Assembly: GCA_003477405.1 (NCBI GenBank)
Contig: QUDE01000022.1
Span: 1-45,484, forward strand
From: Ruminococcaceae bacterium AM07-15
Lineage (GTDB): Bacteria; Bacillota; Clostridia; Oscillospirales; Butyricicoccaceae
Reading direction: 5' to 3'
DNA: 45,484 nt
Shown: positions 1-7,480 of the stretch, one piece after another
Position numbering within the stretch: position 1 is the stretch's first letter
Layout of the letters: every line of letters begins with the position of its first letter
Notes under the pieces: model-generated
What the model saw: the letters and a program-made list of their open reading frames with translations, nothing else
Told to the model about the DNA's origin: nothing
The model's database searches: none
Translations under genes and position numbers: made by a program

Positions 1-25
1 CCTATTCGCTCTTCTTTTTTCTATT

Positions 26-51
26 TGTCACACATCATTGTAACACCTACA
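26..51. repeat. Left copy of a 26-nt inverted sequence found at both window ends
   Basis: These 26 nt match the reverse complement of 45434-45459 at 22 of 26 positions, including an uninterrupted 11-nt core (ACACATCATTG) and CCTACA at the inner end. Each copy lies exactly 25 nt from its window end, and a pyrimidine-rich stretch lies outside both. The likely explanation is that the window ends at two copies of a multicopy sequence. No coding region covers it. Confidence 0.5.
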
Positions 52-81
52 CGGATAGATTGGGCTCTTTGGGGGACAATC

Positions 82-110
82 TTGACAGGGATGCAGAAAA
101 GAGATAAAAT
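82..110 (+). promoter_or_regulatory. Promoter of the serine tRNA gene
   Basis: TTGACA at 82-87 and TAAAAT at 105-110 are separated by 17 nt, a near-consensus vegetative promoter. Transcription would begin about 15 nt before the mature 5' end of the tRNA. Confidence 0.75.
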
Positions 111-131
111 ATCATTTATGTATCCCAAAAT

Positions 132-220
132 GGAGAGATGTCCGAGTGGTTTAAGGAGCTGGTCTTGAAAACCAGTGATCCCGCAAGGGACCAAGGGTTC
201 GAATCCCTTTCTCTCCGCCA
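132..220 (+). tRNA. tRNA-Ser (anticodon UGA)
   Basis: Class II tRNA that decodes UCA and related serine codons. The acceptor arms GGAGAGA and TCTCTCC pair, the anticodon stem CTGGT/ACCAG encloses a loop with TGA at 166-168, a long variable arm follows as expected for tRNA-Ser, and the T arm contains GGTTCGAATCC. The 3' CCA is encoded at 218-220. The gene has its own promoter at 82-110 and is followed at once by an intrinsic terminator, so it appears to be a single-gene transcription unit. Confidence 0.97.
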
Positions 221-227
221 ATGAAAA

Positions 228-262
228 AAGGCCCTCGCTTTTTAAAAAGCGAGGGCCTTTTT
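228..262. terminator. Bidirectional intrinsic terminator between tRNA-Ser and the dlt operon
   Basis: A 13-bp hairpin (AAGGCCCTCGC and its complement) is flanked by A-runs and T-runs on both sides, so it can end both the tRNA transcript and the minus-strand dlt transcript, whose last stop codon is at 270. Confidence 0.85.
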
Positions 263-269
263 GATGTTT

Positions 270-431
270 TTAAAATTGGGCATAGACGAATTGAGGAGCG
301 CTGGACAGGTTGGCCAGCATGAGATAGCCGTAAAAAACCAGGAGCAGCAGGTAAAAGAAAGCTACCTGAGCAAAAAAGCGGAAGCGCTCATTCTGCCAGA
401 CCCTGTGAAGCGAATTGATAAAGCCCTTCAT
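270..431 (-). CDS. dltX: DltX-like membrane microprotein at the 3' end of the dlt operon
   Basis: A 53-residue protein in a frame different from dltD. ATG is at 431-429 and TAA at 272-270, so its first 44 nt overlap the 3' end of dltD. The sequence has a short basic and aromatic N-terminal segment (RVWQNERFRFF, residues 10-20), one hydrophobic helix (about residues 21-41) and a C-terminal FVYAQF ending at residue 53. DltX proteins are about 50 residues with one transmembrane helix and an aromatic C terminus of the FIYNEF type, whose tyrosine has been proposed to relay D-alanine during teichoic acid D-alanylation. Tyr50 would be the counterpart here. dltX usually lies before dltA, so the position after dltD is unusual. 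It is translationally coupled or overlapping with dltD. The assignment rests on size, topology, C-terminal motif and context. Confidence 0.8.
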   Translation of the reverse strand: MKGFINSLHRVWQNERFRFFAQVAFFYLLLLVFYGYLMLANLSSAPQFVYAQF

Positions 432-1557
432 TCAGTTTCACCCACCCTTCTCTGGCGATGTGTGTGTTGTCCTCAAAGAAATAGGGCGTGTATTCATAGG
501 AGGAAAGGTCCAGAAGTTCCGCTCCATAGTCCTGGGCAATGGCCTGGATCTTTTCATAGTACTCCTGGCGCTTGTCGGCGGACAATCCCATATAATCATA
601 CCAGGGGCCGTTGAACGGCAGACTCACCAGCAAAGGCTTTATCTGAAGATCCCGGCACACCTTCAAAAAGCAGATCATATCCCCATATTCCTGAGAGCTT
701 AAATAGTCGGCTTTTGTTGCAGAGCCTTTTTTGCTTTTGATGTAGTTGTTTTTATACAGGTTATAAAAGCCGTTGTCCATGCCAAAGGAGTTGGTGGTAT
801 TGGCTTTGGCGCCGTCCACCGCGGCCTTTTCGCTGAGGGCCTTCCAATCGGGTTCAGGGGCGCCCTGGGGATATTCCTGGGAGGAAATACCCCCGGCCAG
901 GGCCTTGAGAGAGAGGGAGACCATGAGCTTATCCTCCAAAAAGCTCAGATAGATCTTGCAGGACAGCTTCTCCAGGAAGGTGGCGTCTTTTGTGAGATAG
1001 ACCCGCTGATAGCTTTTCACCCGTTTGGCCATAGCCGGATCGGCCTTGAGCAGTTTGTCGGTGCGCTCCAGGATGTAGTTTTTGGTCTCATCCGACAGAT
1101 GGGGATTTTGCAGCATCTGAATGTAGTTGTATTCCGAAAAGCGGGAGGTATACACCTGGCTGGATACGCCCTTGCCCCGGAACCACTGAGGCGAGAGAAT
1201 GAATACCGCCTGTTTCTGGGGCAGTTCGTCTCCCATGGCTGCCAGAGCGGTGGCGTGGTAAAGGGATTGATAGTATCCCGCACCGATGAGCATCAGCCGG
1301 AAGGGCTGGCCCGACAGGACTTTGGCCGGATGGTAGGGAGTGGAGCGGCCATGGCGGAATTCCGAAGAGCCGAAAACCGGAATGGAAGTGGAGGTCAGGT
1401 TTTCGGTGATGGCCCGGCTGTACAGCAGCTTGTCGTCGTTGACCCAGGCGTCAAAGGAAGGACCGGTAAAATCCAGTCGTTTGATTCCCAGATGGATCAC
1501 AAGGACGGTAAAGGAAAAGAGGAGAAAGGCCAGTCCCAGGGCCTTGCACTTTTTCAT
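388..1557 (-). CDS. dltD: DltD, D-alanine transfer protein for teichoic acids
   Basis: 389 residues, the usual DltD length. An N-terminal membrane anchor (about residues 8-25) places the rest outside the cell. A GSSE motif at residues 63-66 carries the expected nucleophilic serine, and DxxH near the C terminus (Asp363, His366) fits the Ser-Asp-His arrangement of this SGNH-like family. DltD works with the DltB acyltransferase to move D-alanine from the cytoplasmic carrier protein to teichoic acids, which lowers the negative charge of the wall and affects sensitivity to cationic peptides. The start overlaps the dltC stop by 4 nt (ATGA type), indicating translational coupling. Its 3' end overlaps the dltX frame. 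Confidence 0.9.
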   Translation of the reverse strand: MKKCKALGLAFLLFSFTVLVIHLGIKRLDFTGPSFDAWVNDDKLLYSRAITENLTSTSIPVFGSSEFRHGRSTPYHPAKVLSGQPFRLMLIGAGYYQSLYHATALAAMGDELPQKQAVFILSPQWFRGKGVSSQVYTSRFSEYNYIQMLQNPHLSDETKNYILERTDKLLKADPAMAKRVKSYQRVYLTKDATFLEKLSCKIYLSFLEDKLMVSLSLKALAGGISSQEYPQGAPEPDWKALSEKAAVDGAKANTTNSFGMDNGFYNLYKNNYIKSKKGSATKADYLSSQEYGDMICFLKVCRDLQIKPLLVSLPFNGPWYDYMGLSADKRQEYYEKIQAIAQDYGAELLDLSSYEYTPYFFEDNTHIAREGWVKLNEGLYQFASQGLAE

Positions 1558-1799
1558 TGGGCCATCCGGCTTTCCACCAGATTGGCGATGAGCCGGGGAG
1601 TGGCGATCTGGCTGCGGCTCACCTCAGAGGGGGAGAGTTTCACATCAAACTGGCTTTCCAGCTCCACCAGCAGTTCCACCAGTCCCAGGGAATCCAGCAG
1701 GTCATTTTCAAACAGGTCCAGATCCAGCTCATCTTCCCCCAATGTTTCACCGCAGACACCGGAGAGAATGGAAAGGATTTTTTCTTGTGTGTTGTTCAT
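1554..1799 (-). CDS. dltC: DltC, D-alanyl carrier protein
   Basis: 81 residues with an acyl carrier protein fold. The DSL motif at residues 36-38 holds Ser37, the expected site of 4'-phosphopantetheine attachment. In the dlt pathway DltA loads activated D-alanine onto this arm and DltB uses it at the membrane. The motif flanks (LLDSLGLVELL) are typical of DltC. A GGAGGAACC ribosome site lies before the ATG. The gene is 24 nt after dltB and overlaps dltD by 4 nt, within the A-B-C-D order of the classical operon. Confidence 0.93.
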   Translation of the reverse strand: MNNTQEKILSILSGVCGETLGEDELDLDLFENDLLDSLGLVELLVELESQFDVKLSPSEVSRSQIATPRLIANLVESRMAQ

Positions 1800-1823
1800 G
1801 GATGGTTCCTCCTTTGGAATGAA

Positions 1824-2969
1824 TCAGGTGAACAGGGCCCCGGAAAAGATCAAAAAGCCCACCATCACCAGGTTAAGGGTGACAAACCAGGACAGCAGCC
1901 CATACCAGGTGCAGTTCCGGTATTTTTTATAAAAGGGACACTTTTTCTGATAGACTTCGGTGGCGGCCAGCAGCACGCCATGGTAAAGGCCATAAAGCAG
2001 GTAATAAAGGGTCAGCCCATGCCAGGCACCCATCACCAGCATATTGAGCAGGAAGGCCCAACAGGCCCCGGACAGACGGCTTTTGAACCATTTCCCCTTG
2101 ATGCCTCGCATGAGAAAGCGGGAAAAGAGGTAATCCCGGAACCAATGGGATAAAGTGATGTGCCAGCGGTTCCAAAAATCCTTCATGTCCCGGCTGAGGA
2201 AGGGAAGGTGGAAGTTTCCCGGGGTGCGTACCCCCAGGATATAGGCACAGCCCACTGCCATGCGGCTGTAACCGGCAAAATCGAAAAACATATAGATGCC
2301 GTAGCACCAGCCATAGGCCAAAGCCAAAAGAAGGCCGCCCTTGGGTTCGCACAGGCTGAGCAGGCGAAAGGCCAGAGCCGAAAGCACGAACTTATAGACC
2401 AGACCGATGAGAAGCTGCTCCAGCCCATCTCCCAAAAGGGTCAGATATTCTTCCCGGGTGTAGCGCCGCCGGAAGTCTTCTTCAAAGCGGCGGCTGCGGT
2501 CAATAGGCCCGGCGCTGAAAGTGGGGAAAAAGAGGAGAAAGGCCCAAAAGGCGGGAAGAGAAAGGGAAGAGATCAGTCCGTTATAGGTCTCGATGATGAT
2601 CTGGGCCACCCGGAAGGTGAGATAGGAAAGCCCCAGGAAGGAAAAGATCGAAAGAGTGGTGACTTCGCTCCATTTCATCAGCAAAAGGGGGATCAGACTG
2701 AGAAAAAGAGCCAGGGCGTAATGCCAGGGCACAGGTCCCTTTTTTTGCCGCAGAGGGATATAGAGACACACCAGCAGGCTTTCCCACAGGAGATATGCCC
2801 CCAGCCATGCAAGCTGCAAGGGCGTCCCGGCCAGCACAGCCAGAATCATCACCAGGGAGGCAAACAGACCATAAGGGCCGATGGCCTTGCCCCGCAGCCC
2901 CAGAAATAGGGCCGGCAGGAGCAGCAGGGTCATCAGAGTGAAAAAGGGAACACCGGAGAAAAAACTCAT
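1824..2969 (-). CDS. dltB: DltB, membrane-bound O-acyltransferase for D-alanine export
   Basis: 381 residues, strongly hydrophobic, with about ten or more membrane segments. The MBOAT signature is present: PIDRSRRFEEDF near residue 155, FWNRWHITLSHWFRDY in the middle, and MGAWHGLTLYY with the presumed catalytic His at about residue 317. DltB transfers D-alanine from DltC across the membrane toward lipoteichoic acid, assisted by DltX and DltD. Start and stop overlap dltA by 4 nt. Length and motif order agree with typical DltB. Confidence 0.93.
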   Translation of the reverse strand: MSFFSGVPFFTLMTLLLLPALFLGLRGKAIGPYGLFASLVMILAVLAGTPLQLAWLGAYLLWESLLVCLYIPLRQKKGPVPWHYALALFLSLIPLLLMKWSEVTTLSIFSFLGLSYLTFRVAQIIIETYNGLISSLSLPAFWAFLLFFPTFSAGPIDRSRRFEEDFRRRYTREEYLTLLGDGLEQLLIGLVYKFVLSALAFRLLSLCEPKGGLLLALAYGWCYGIYMFFDFAGYSRMAVGCAYILGVRTPGNFHLPFLSRDMKDFWNRWHITLSHWFRDYLFSRFLMRGIKGKWFKSRLSGACWAFLLNMLVMGAWHGLTLYYLLYGLYHGVLLAATEVYQKKCPFYKKYRNCTWYGLLSWFVTLNLVMVGFLIFSGALFT

Positions 2970-4483
2970 GGCAGCATCCCCTCCAGGGTCTTACGGTCGG
3001 TTTTGCCGTTGGGCGTCACCGGAATCTTGGGGAGAAAGACCAGCTTTTTTGGTACCATATAGCTGGGAAGGAAGGCCCGCAGCTGTTTTTTCATTTGGAG
3101 GGAAGCGGCCAGGGAGTCATCGACCTCTTCCCGCTCCACAAAGCCCACCAGAGCGTGGACGGCGCCTTCCCGCATTTGGGGCAGCACCACCACCCGGCGC
3201 ACCCCTGGCAGCTTCAACAGGTTTTCTTCCACATCCCCCAGTTCGATCCGGTAGCCATGGAGCTTGATCTGGTGATCTCCCCGGCCGATGAAATGGAGCA
3301 TCCCATCGGGGGACAGGAATCCCAGATCTCCGGTGCGGTAGGCGGGAATGGGCTTCCCCTGACGCACCGGACTGCAAAAGACCTTCTCTGTCATATCGGG
3401 GCGGCGGAAATAGCCTGCGCCCACAGTGTCGCCTAAAATGACGATTTCGCCCTGTTCGCCATAAGGGAGCGGCGTGCCATCCGGGGACCAGATCTCCAGG
3501 GTGATCCCTTCTTTGGGGCGGCCCACCGGGAGGGCCTGTTCCTCCGTCATAGAGAGGGTGATGGGGGCCTGGGTAACGCAGACGGTGGTTTCGGTGGGGC
3601 CATAGGTGTTGATGACCTGGCAGCGGGGGAACCGCTGAAGCAGCGCCCGGGCCGTGCCGGGAGGCAGCGTCTCACCGCAGAAAAGGAAGGCCCGCAGCTG
3701 GGGCAGAAGCTCCTGACAGAACCGGGGATCGGCCAGGCACAGGGCGGCAAAAGAGGGAGTGGAGACGAAATAGGCCCCCTGAGACGCCCGGAAGAAATCC
3801 ATCAGAGCGCCATAGTCCTCCTGCACACTGCGGGTCATGGGACGCAGCGTGCCGCCGCAGAAAAGGCAGGTGTAGGTGTCCAGCACCGAAAGGTCAAAGG
3901 AAAACGGAGCCTGATTCAAAAAGACGGCGCCGGCTTTTTCCTCCCGGGGGCCTGCCAGTTCACTGGACCAGTCCAGGAAGTTTTCCAGACACCGGCGGGG
4001 GATCTGCACCCCTTTGGGGCGTCCGGTGCTGCCCGAGGTAAAGATGATATAGAAAATGTCCTCCGGCTGCACCCGGGCCTCCTGAGGAGGCTTGGGGCCG
4101 GGGCTTTGAGCCAGGGATTGGATCAGACCAGGAGAAAAGGCCCGGGGGTGGGGAACGGGAAGAGACTGGGTGCACAGAAGCACCGGCGTTTGGGTCTCTT
4201 CCAGAATTTCCGTCAGGCGCTGGGCGGGCAGAGAGATGTCTATGGGACAATAAGCCCGTCCGGCTTTGGCACAGGCCAGAAAGCATACCAGCATCCAGGG
4301 GCTTTTGTGCCCATACACCACAAAGGGCTCTTTTCCTGGGCCGAAGCGGGAGAGAAGACAGGCGGCCAGCCGGTCGGAATATTCCTCCAGCTGCCGGTAG
4401 GTGATGCTTTCTTCCCCTGTGGACACCGCAACCTGGTCTCCACGCTGCTGGGCGTGCTGGGATAAAACGCGGAACAGATCCAT
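2966..4483 (-). CDS. dltA: DltA, D-alanine--D-alanyl carrier protein ligase
   Basis: 505 residues from the ATG at 4483, chosen because AAAGGAGGT lies 7 nt upstream; an upstream in-frame start at 4534 has no such site and would add 17 non-conserved residues. The adenylation-domain core A3 (FTSGSTGRPKGV) is at residues 148-159, followed by NTYGPTETTVC, YRTGDLGFL and a C-terminal GKTDRK lysine. DltA activates D-alanine with ATP and loads it onto DltC in the cytoplasm. First gene of the five-gene operon; length matches DltA of other Bacillota (about 500). Confidence 0.94.
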   Translation of the reverse strand: MDLFRVLSQHAQQRGDQVAVSTGEESITYRQLEEYSDRLAACLLSRFGPGKEPFVVYGHKSPWMLVCFLACAKAGRAYCPIDISLPAQRLTEILEETQTPVLLCTQSLPVPHPRAFSPGLIQSLAQSPGPKPPQEARVQPEDIFYIIFTSGSTGRPKGVQIPRRCLENFLDWSSELAGPREEKAGAVFLNQAPFSFDLSVLDTYTCLFCGGTLRPMTRSVQEDYGALMDFFRASQGAYFVSTPSFAALCLADPRFCQELLPQLRAFLFCGETLPPGTARALLQRFPRCQVINTYGPTETTVCVTQAPITLSMTEEQALPVGRPKEGITLEIWSPDGTPLPYGEQGEIVILGDTVGAGYFRRPDMTEKVFCSPVRQGKPIPAYRTGDLGFLSPDGMLHFIGRGDHQIKLHGYRIELGDVEENLLKLPGVRRVVVLPQMREGAVHALVGFVEREEVDDSLAASLQMKKQLRAFLPSYMVPKKLVFLPKIPVTPNGKTDRKTLEGMLP

Positions 4484-4534
4484 CAAAGGACCTCCTTTCA
4501 CCCGGCCGGAAGGGTCGGGGTTTACTACCGGCAC

Positions 4535-4543
4535 AGTATAGCA
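4535..4543 (-). promoter_or_regulatory. Extended -10 element of the dlt operon
   Basis: On the minus strand TGC-TATACT (TATACT at 4540-4535) forms an extended -10 box about 50 nt before dltA. No good -35 hexamer is visible at 16-18 nt. The box sits between two direct copies of CTGTGC, which could be a regulator contact. Confidence 0.5.
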
Positions 4544-4626
4544 CAGCCCTTTCGATGATTTCCTTGCGAAAATCTTTCAATTTTCATAATTTCCTCTGGA
4601 ATTTACAGAAAAGATTCTTCGTGCAT

Positions 4627-4649
4627 TTTCCCGGGAAATTTGGTATAGT
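4627..4649 (+). promoter_or_regulatory. dsdA promoter with overlapping palindromic operator
   Basis: An extended -10 (TGG-TATAGT, hexamer 4644-4649) is preceded by the perfect palindrome TTTCCCGGGAAA at 4627-4638, which occupies the spacer where RNA polymerase would bind. No clear -35 box is visible. The same palindrome occurs at 6179-6190 before the next gene, at nearly the same distance from its -10. Confidence 0.6.
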
Positions 4650-4748
4650 GATAGGAGAGAAAAGGGAAAAAGAAAAATTATACAAAAAGTCTAATTAAAG
4701 ATGAAAATTACAGTATCCCCAGGGCGCGCCCTGGAGAGGGAGGAAACC

Positions 4749-6098
4749 ATGGAACAGTTGATTTGCGGCAAAAGCCCCCGGCAGTGGGAAGAGGAATTCC
4801 CGGTGGTGGGGGATCTGGTGAAACTCAAGGAGACCTTCTGGGTCAATCCCAGGAAGGTGGGAACGGAGGAGGCTTTGAAACAATGCAGCCTGTCTCTGGC
4901 TGATGTGAAGGAGGCCGAAGCCCGGCTCCAGCGGTTTGCCCCCTTTATCGCCAAAGCCTTTCCGGAGACGGCGAAAATGGAAGGGATCATCGAATCTCCA
5001 GTGCAGGCCATTCCCCAGATGCAAAAGGCTCTGGAAAAGGAATGGGGCATTCATATCCCCGGCGGGATGCTCCTCAAGTGCGACAGCCATCTGCCCATCT
5101 CCGGCTCCATCAAGGCCAGAGGGGGCATCTATGAGGTGCTCAAGCACGCCGAAGACCTGGCTCTTCAGGAAGGGATGCTCACCCTGGAGGATGACTATTC
5201 CCAGCTGGATAGTGATAAATTCAGAGATTTATACTCTAAGTATTCGATTGCTGTGGGCTCCACCGGCAATCTGGGGCTGTCCATCGGCATTATGAGCGCC
5301 CGGCTGGGATTTCGGGTCAGTGTGCATATGTCCGCCGATGCCCGCCAGTGGAAAAAGGATCTGCTGCGGGAAAAGGGAGTCACTGTGGTGGAATATCCGG
5401 AGGATTACAGCAAGGCCGTGGCCGAAGGCCGGCGTCAGGCGGAAAGCGATCCCATGTGCTATTTCGTAGACGATGAGAACTCGGTGAATCTGTTTATGGG
5501 CTATGCTGTGGCCGCCCAGCGGCTGAAAGGGCAGCTGGAACAGATGGGCGTCCAGGTGGATCAAGAGCATCCCCTCTTCGCCTTCCTGCCCTGCGGCGTG
5601 GGCGGCGGCCCTGGCGGCGTGGCCTTTGGTCTCAAGTTGGTTTATGGAGACACGGTCCACTGCTTCTTTGCCGAGCCCACCCATGCTCCCTGCATGATGC
5701 TGGGATTGGTGACCGGGCTGCAGGACAAGGTGTGCGTCCAGGACTTCGGCATCGACAATCTCACCGCCGCCGATGGCCTGGCCGTGGGCCGTCCCTCCAG
5801 CTTTGTGGGCAAGACCATCGAGCCCTTCCTCAGCGGCAGCTATACGGTGGACGATGGCACATTGTACCGCCGCCTGGCTCTTCTGCGGGACACCGAAAAC
5901 CTGGCTCTGGAGCCCTCGGCCCTGGCCGGAATGGAAGGGGTCCGCTGGCTGCTGGAAAGCAAGGACGGACAGGCCTATCTGGAAAAAGAGGGCCTTGCAG
6001 ACAAGATGGAACAGGCCCACTTCATGCCCTGGGGCACCGGCGGCAGCATGGTCCCCCCGGAAGTGATGGAGGAATATTACCGCAAGGGCAAGGAATAA
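4749..6098 (+). CDS. dsdA: D-serine ammonia-lyase (D-serine dehydratase)
   Basis: 449 residues, close to the 442 of the E. coli enzyme, and very similar to it by eye along most of the length. This PLP enzyme converts D-serine to pyruvate and ammonia in the cytosol. The PLP lysine lies in SGSIKARGG (Lys122), the phosphate-binding glycine loop is [10 protein letters not shown], and [12 protein letters not shown] is conserved. I chose the ATG at 4749 because GGGAGG precedes it; an in-frame ATG at 4701 has no ribosome site. The 5' leader would be about 90 nt. It may detoxify or use D-serine as carbon and nitrogen. Divergent from the dlt operon, which uses D-alanine; a functional tie through D-amino acids is only a suggestion. 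Confidence 0.95.
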   Translation: MEQLICGKSPRQWEEEFPVVGDLVKLKETFWVNPRKVGTEEALKQCSLSLADVKEAEARLQRFAPFIAKAFPETAKMEGIIESPVQAIPQMQKALEKEWGIHIPGGMLLKCDSHLPISGSIKARGGIYEVLKHAEDLALQEGMLTLEDDYSQLDSDKFRDLYSKYSIAVGSTGNLGLSIGIMSARLGFRVSVHMSADARQWKKDLLREKGVTVVEYPEDYSKAVAEGRRQAESDPMCYFVDDENSVNLFMGYAVAAQRLKGQLEQMGVQVDQEHPLFAFLPCGVGGGPGGVAFGLKLVYGDTVHCFFAEPTHAPCMMLGLVTGLQDKVCVQDFGIDNLTAADGLAVGRPSSFVGKTIEPFLSGSYTVDDGTLYRRLALLRDTENLALEPSALAGMEGVRWLLESKDGQAYLEKEGLADKMEQAHFMPWGTGGSMVPPEVMEEYYRKGKE

Positions 6099-6171
6099 AG
6101 ATAAAGCAGCTTTTTTGCAAATTGCATAAAAAGAAGCCGGGGAATTTGGCACCAAAAAAAGGGGCTTTTCT

Positions 6172-6200
6172 TTGACAATTTCCCGGGAAAAAGGTAAGCT
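6172..6200 (+). promoter_or_regulatory. Promoter and palindromic operator of the first amidohydrolase gene
   Basis: TTGACA at 6172-6177 is followed after 17 nt by TAAGCT (6195-6200), a weak -10. The spacer is filled by TTTCCCGGGAAA at 6179-6190, identical to the palindrome at 4627-4638. This placement suits a repressor. Confidence 0.6.
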
Positions 6201-6235
6201 ATAAAGTAGTAAGATTGAAAAGGAGGATGTTTCCC

Positions 6236-7408
6236 ATGATTCTTATTAAAAATGGTTTGGTTAAAACAATGGCCGGCGAGGATATCGAAAACGGCCAGGT
6301 TCTGCTGGATGGCGACAAGATCGCCGCTGTGGACAAAGAAGTGAATGCTCCCGCCGATGCACAGGTCATCGACGCCGCCGGCTGCATTGTGGCCCCCGGC
6401 TTCGTGGAAGGCCACTGCCACATCGGTCTGGACGAAGAGGCCATCGGCTTTGAAGGCGATGACTACAACGAAATGACCGATCCCGTCACTCCCCAGATGC
6501 GGGGCATTGACGGTCTCAATCCCATGGACGAGGCATTCTTTGACGCATACAGCCATGGCGTGACCACCGCCGTCACCGGCCCGGGCAGCGCCAATGTGGT
6601 AGGCGGCACCTTCCTGGCCGTCAAGCTGTGCGGCAAGCGGGTGGACAACATGGTGGTGAAGAACCCTGTTGCCATGAAGATCGCCTTCGGCGAGAATCCC
6701 AAGCGCTGCTATGGTGCTTCCCAGAAGAAGATGCCCATGACCCGTATGGGTACCGCCGCTCTGCTGCGGGAACTGCTGGTCAAGGCCCAGAACTACCGGG
6801 AAGAGATGGACGCCTATGAGGCCGATCCCAAGAACAACAAGAAGCCTACATATGACTGCAAGCTCCATGCCATGCTGCCTGTCATGCGCAAGGAGATTCC
6901 TCTGAAGTCCCACGCCCACCGGGCCGATGATATCTTCACCTCCCTGCGCATCGCCAAGGAGTTTGATCTGGATATCACTCTGGACCATTGCACCGAAGGC
7001 CACCTCATCGCCGATGAGCTGGAAAAAGAGGGCAAGGGCTGCCTGGTTGGCCCCACCTTTGGCGCCAAGAGCAAGTTCGAGCTGAAGAACAAGTGCTGGG
7101 ATACTCCCAAGACCATGGTGGAGCATGGCCTGAAGACCGCCATCATCACCGATGCTCCGGTCATTCCTCTGAAGTATCTGCCCCTGTGCGCCGGTCTGGC
7201 TATCAATGCCGGTATGGACGAGCAGGAAGCCTGGAAGGCGGTCACCATCAATCCCGCCGTCATCACCGGTATTGCTGACCGGGTGGGCTCCCTGGAAGTG
7301 GGCAAGGACGCCGATGTGGTCATCTACAAGGGCAATCCTCTCACCGACCTCCAGTACACTACAAAGTACACCCTGATCAACGGCCAGATCGTTTATCAGG
7401 CAGAATAA
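6236..7408 (+). CDS. Amidohydrolase-superfamily metal-dependent hydrolase, copy 1
   Basis: 390 residues from the ATG at 6236, which has AAAGGAGG 9 nt upstream. The fold is that of imidazolonepropionase-like amidohydrolases: an N-terminal beta domain, the metal motif GHCHIG (His60, His62), later histidines in KSHAHRADD and LDHCTEGH, the aspartate in ITDAP, and a C-terminal GSLEVGKDADVVIYKGNP segment. Members open cyclic amides or cleave C-N bonds, but the substrate cannot be told from sequence. It follows dsdA with its own promoter and shares the dsdA operator, so a role in the same nutrient pathway is likely. A close paralogue lies directly downstream. Confidence 0.85.
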   Translation: MILIKNGLVKTMAGEDIENGQVLLDGDKIAAVDKEVNAPADAQVIDAAGCIVAPGFVEGHCHIGLDEEAIGFEGDDYNEMTDPVTPQMRGIDGLNPMDEAFFDAYSHGVTTAVTGPGSANVVGGTFLAVKLCGKRVDNMVVKNPVAMKIAFGENPKRCYGASQKKMPMTRMGTAALLRELLVKAQNYREEMDAYEADPKNNKKPTYDCKLHAMLPVMRKEIPLKSHAHRADDIFTSLRIAKEFDLDITLDHCTEGHLIADELEKEGKGCLVGPTFGAKSKFELKNKCWDTPKTMVEHGLKTAIITDAPVIPLKYLPLCAGLAINAGMDEQEAWKAVTINPAVITGIADRVGSLEVGKDADVVIYKGNPLTDLQYTTKYTLINGQIVYQAE

Positions 7409-7422
7409 GAAATCATTCCATA

Positions 7423-7459
7423 GGGCCGGAGGGTCACAAAGCTCTCCGGCCCGGTTTTT
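7423..7459 (+). terminator. Hairpin terminator between the two amidohydrolase genes
   Basis: A 9-bp GC-rich stem (GGGCCGGAG at 7423-7431 with its complement at 7444-7452) is followed by GGTTTTT. It could end or attenuate transcription between the paralogues so that the second gene is expressed at a lower level. Confidence 0.65.
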
Positions 7460-7480
7460 AGAAAAAGGAGGATGTTTCCC

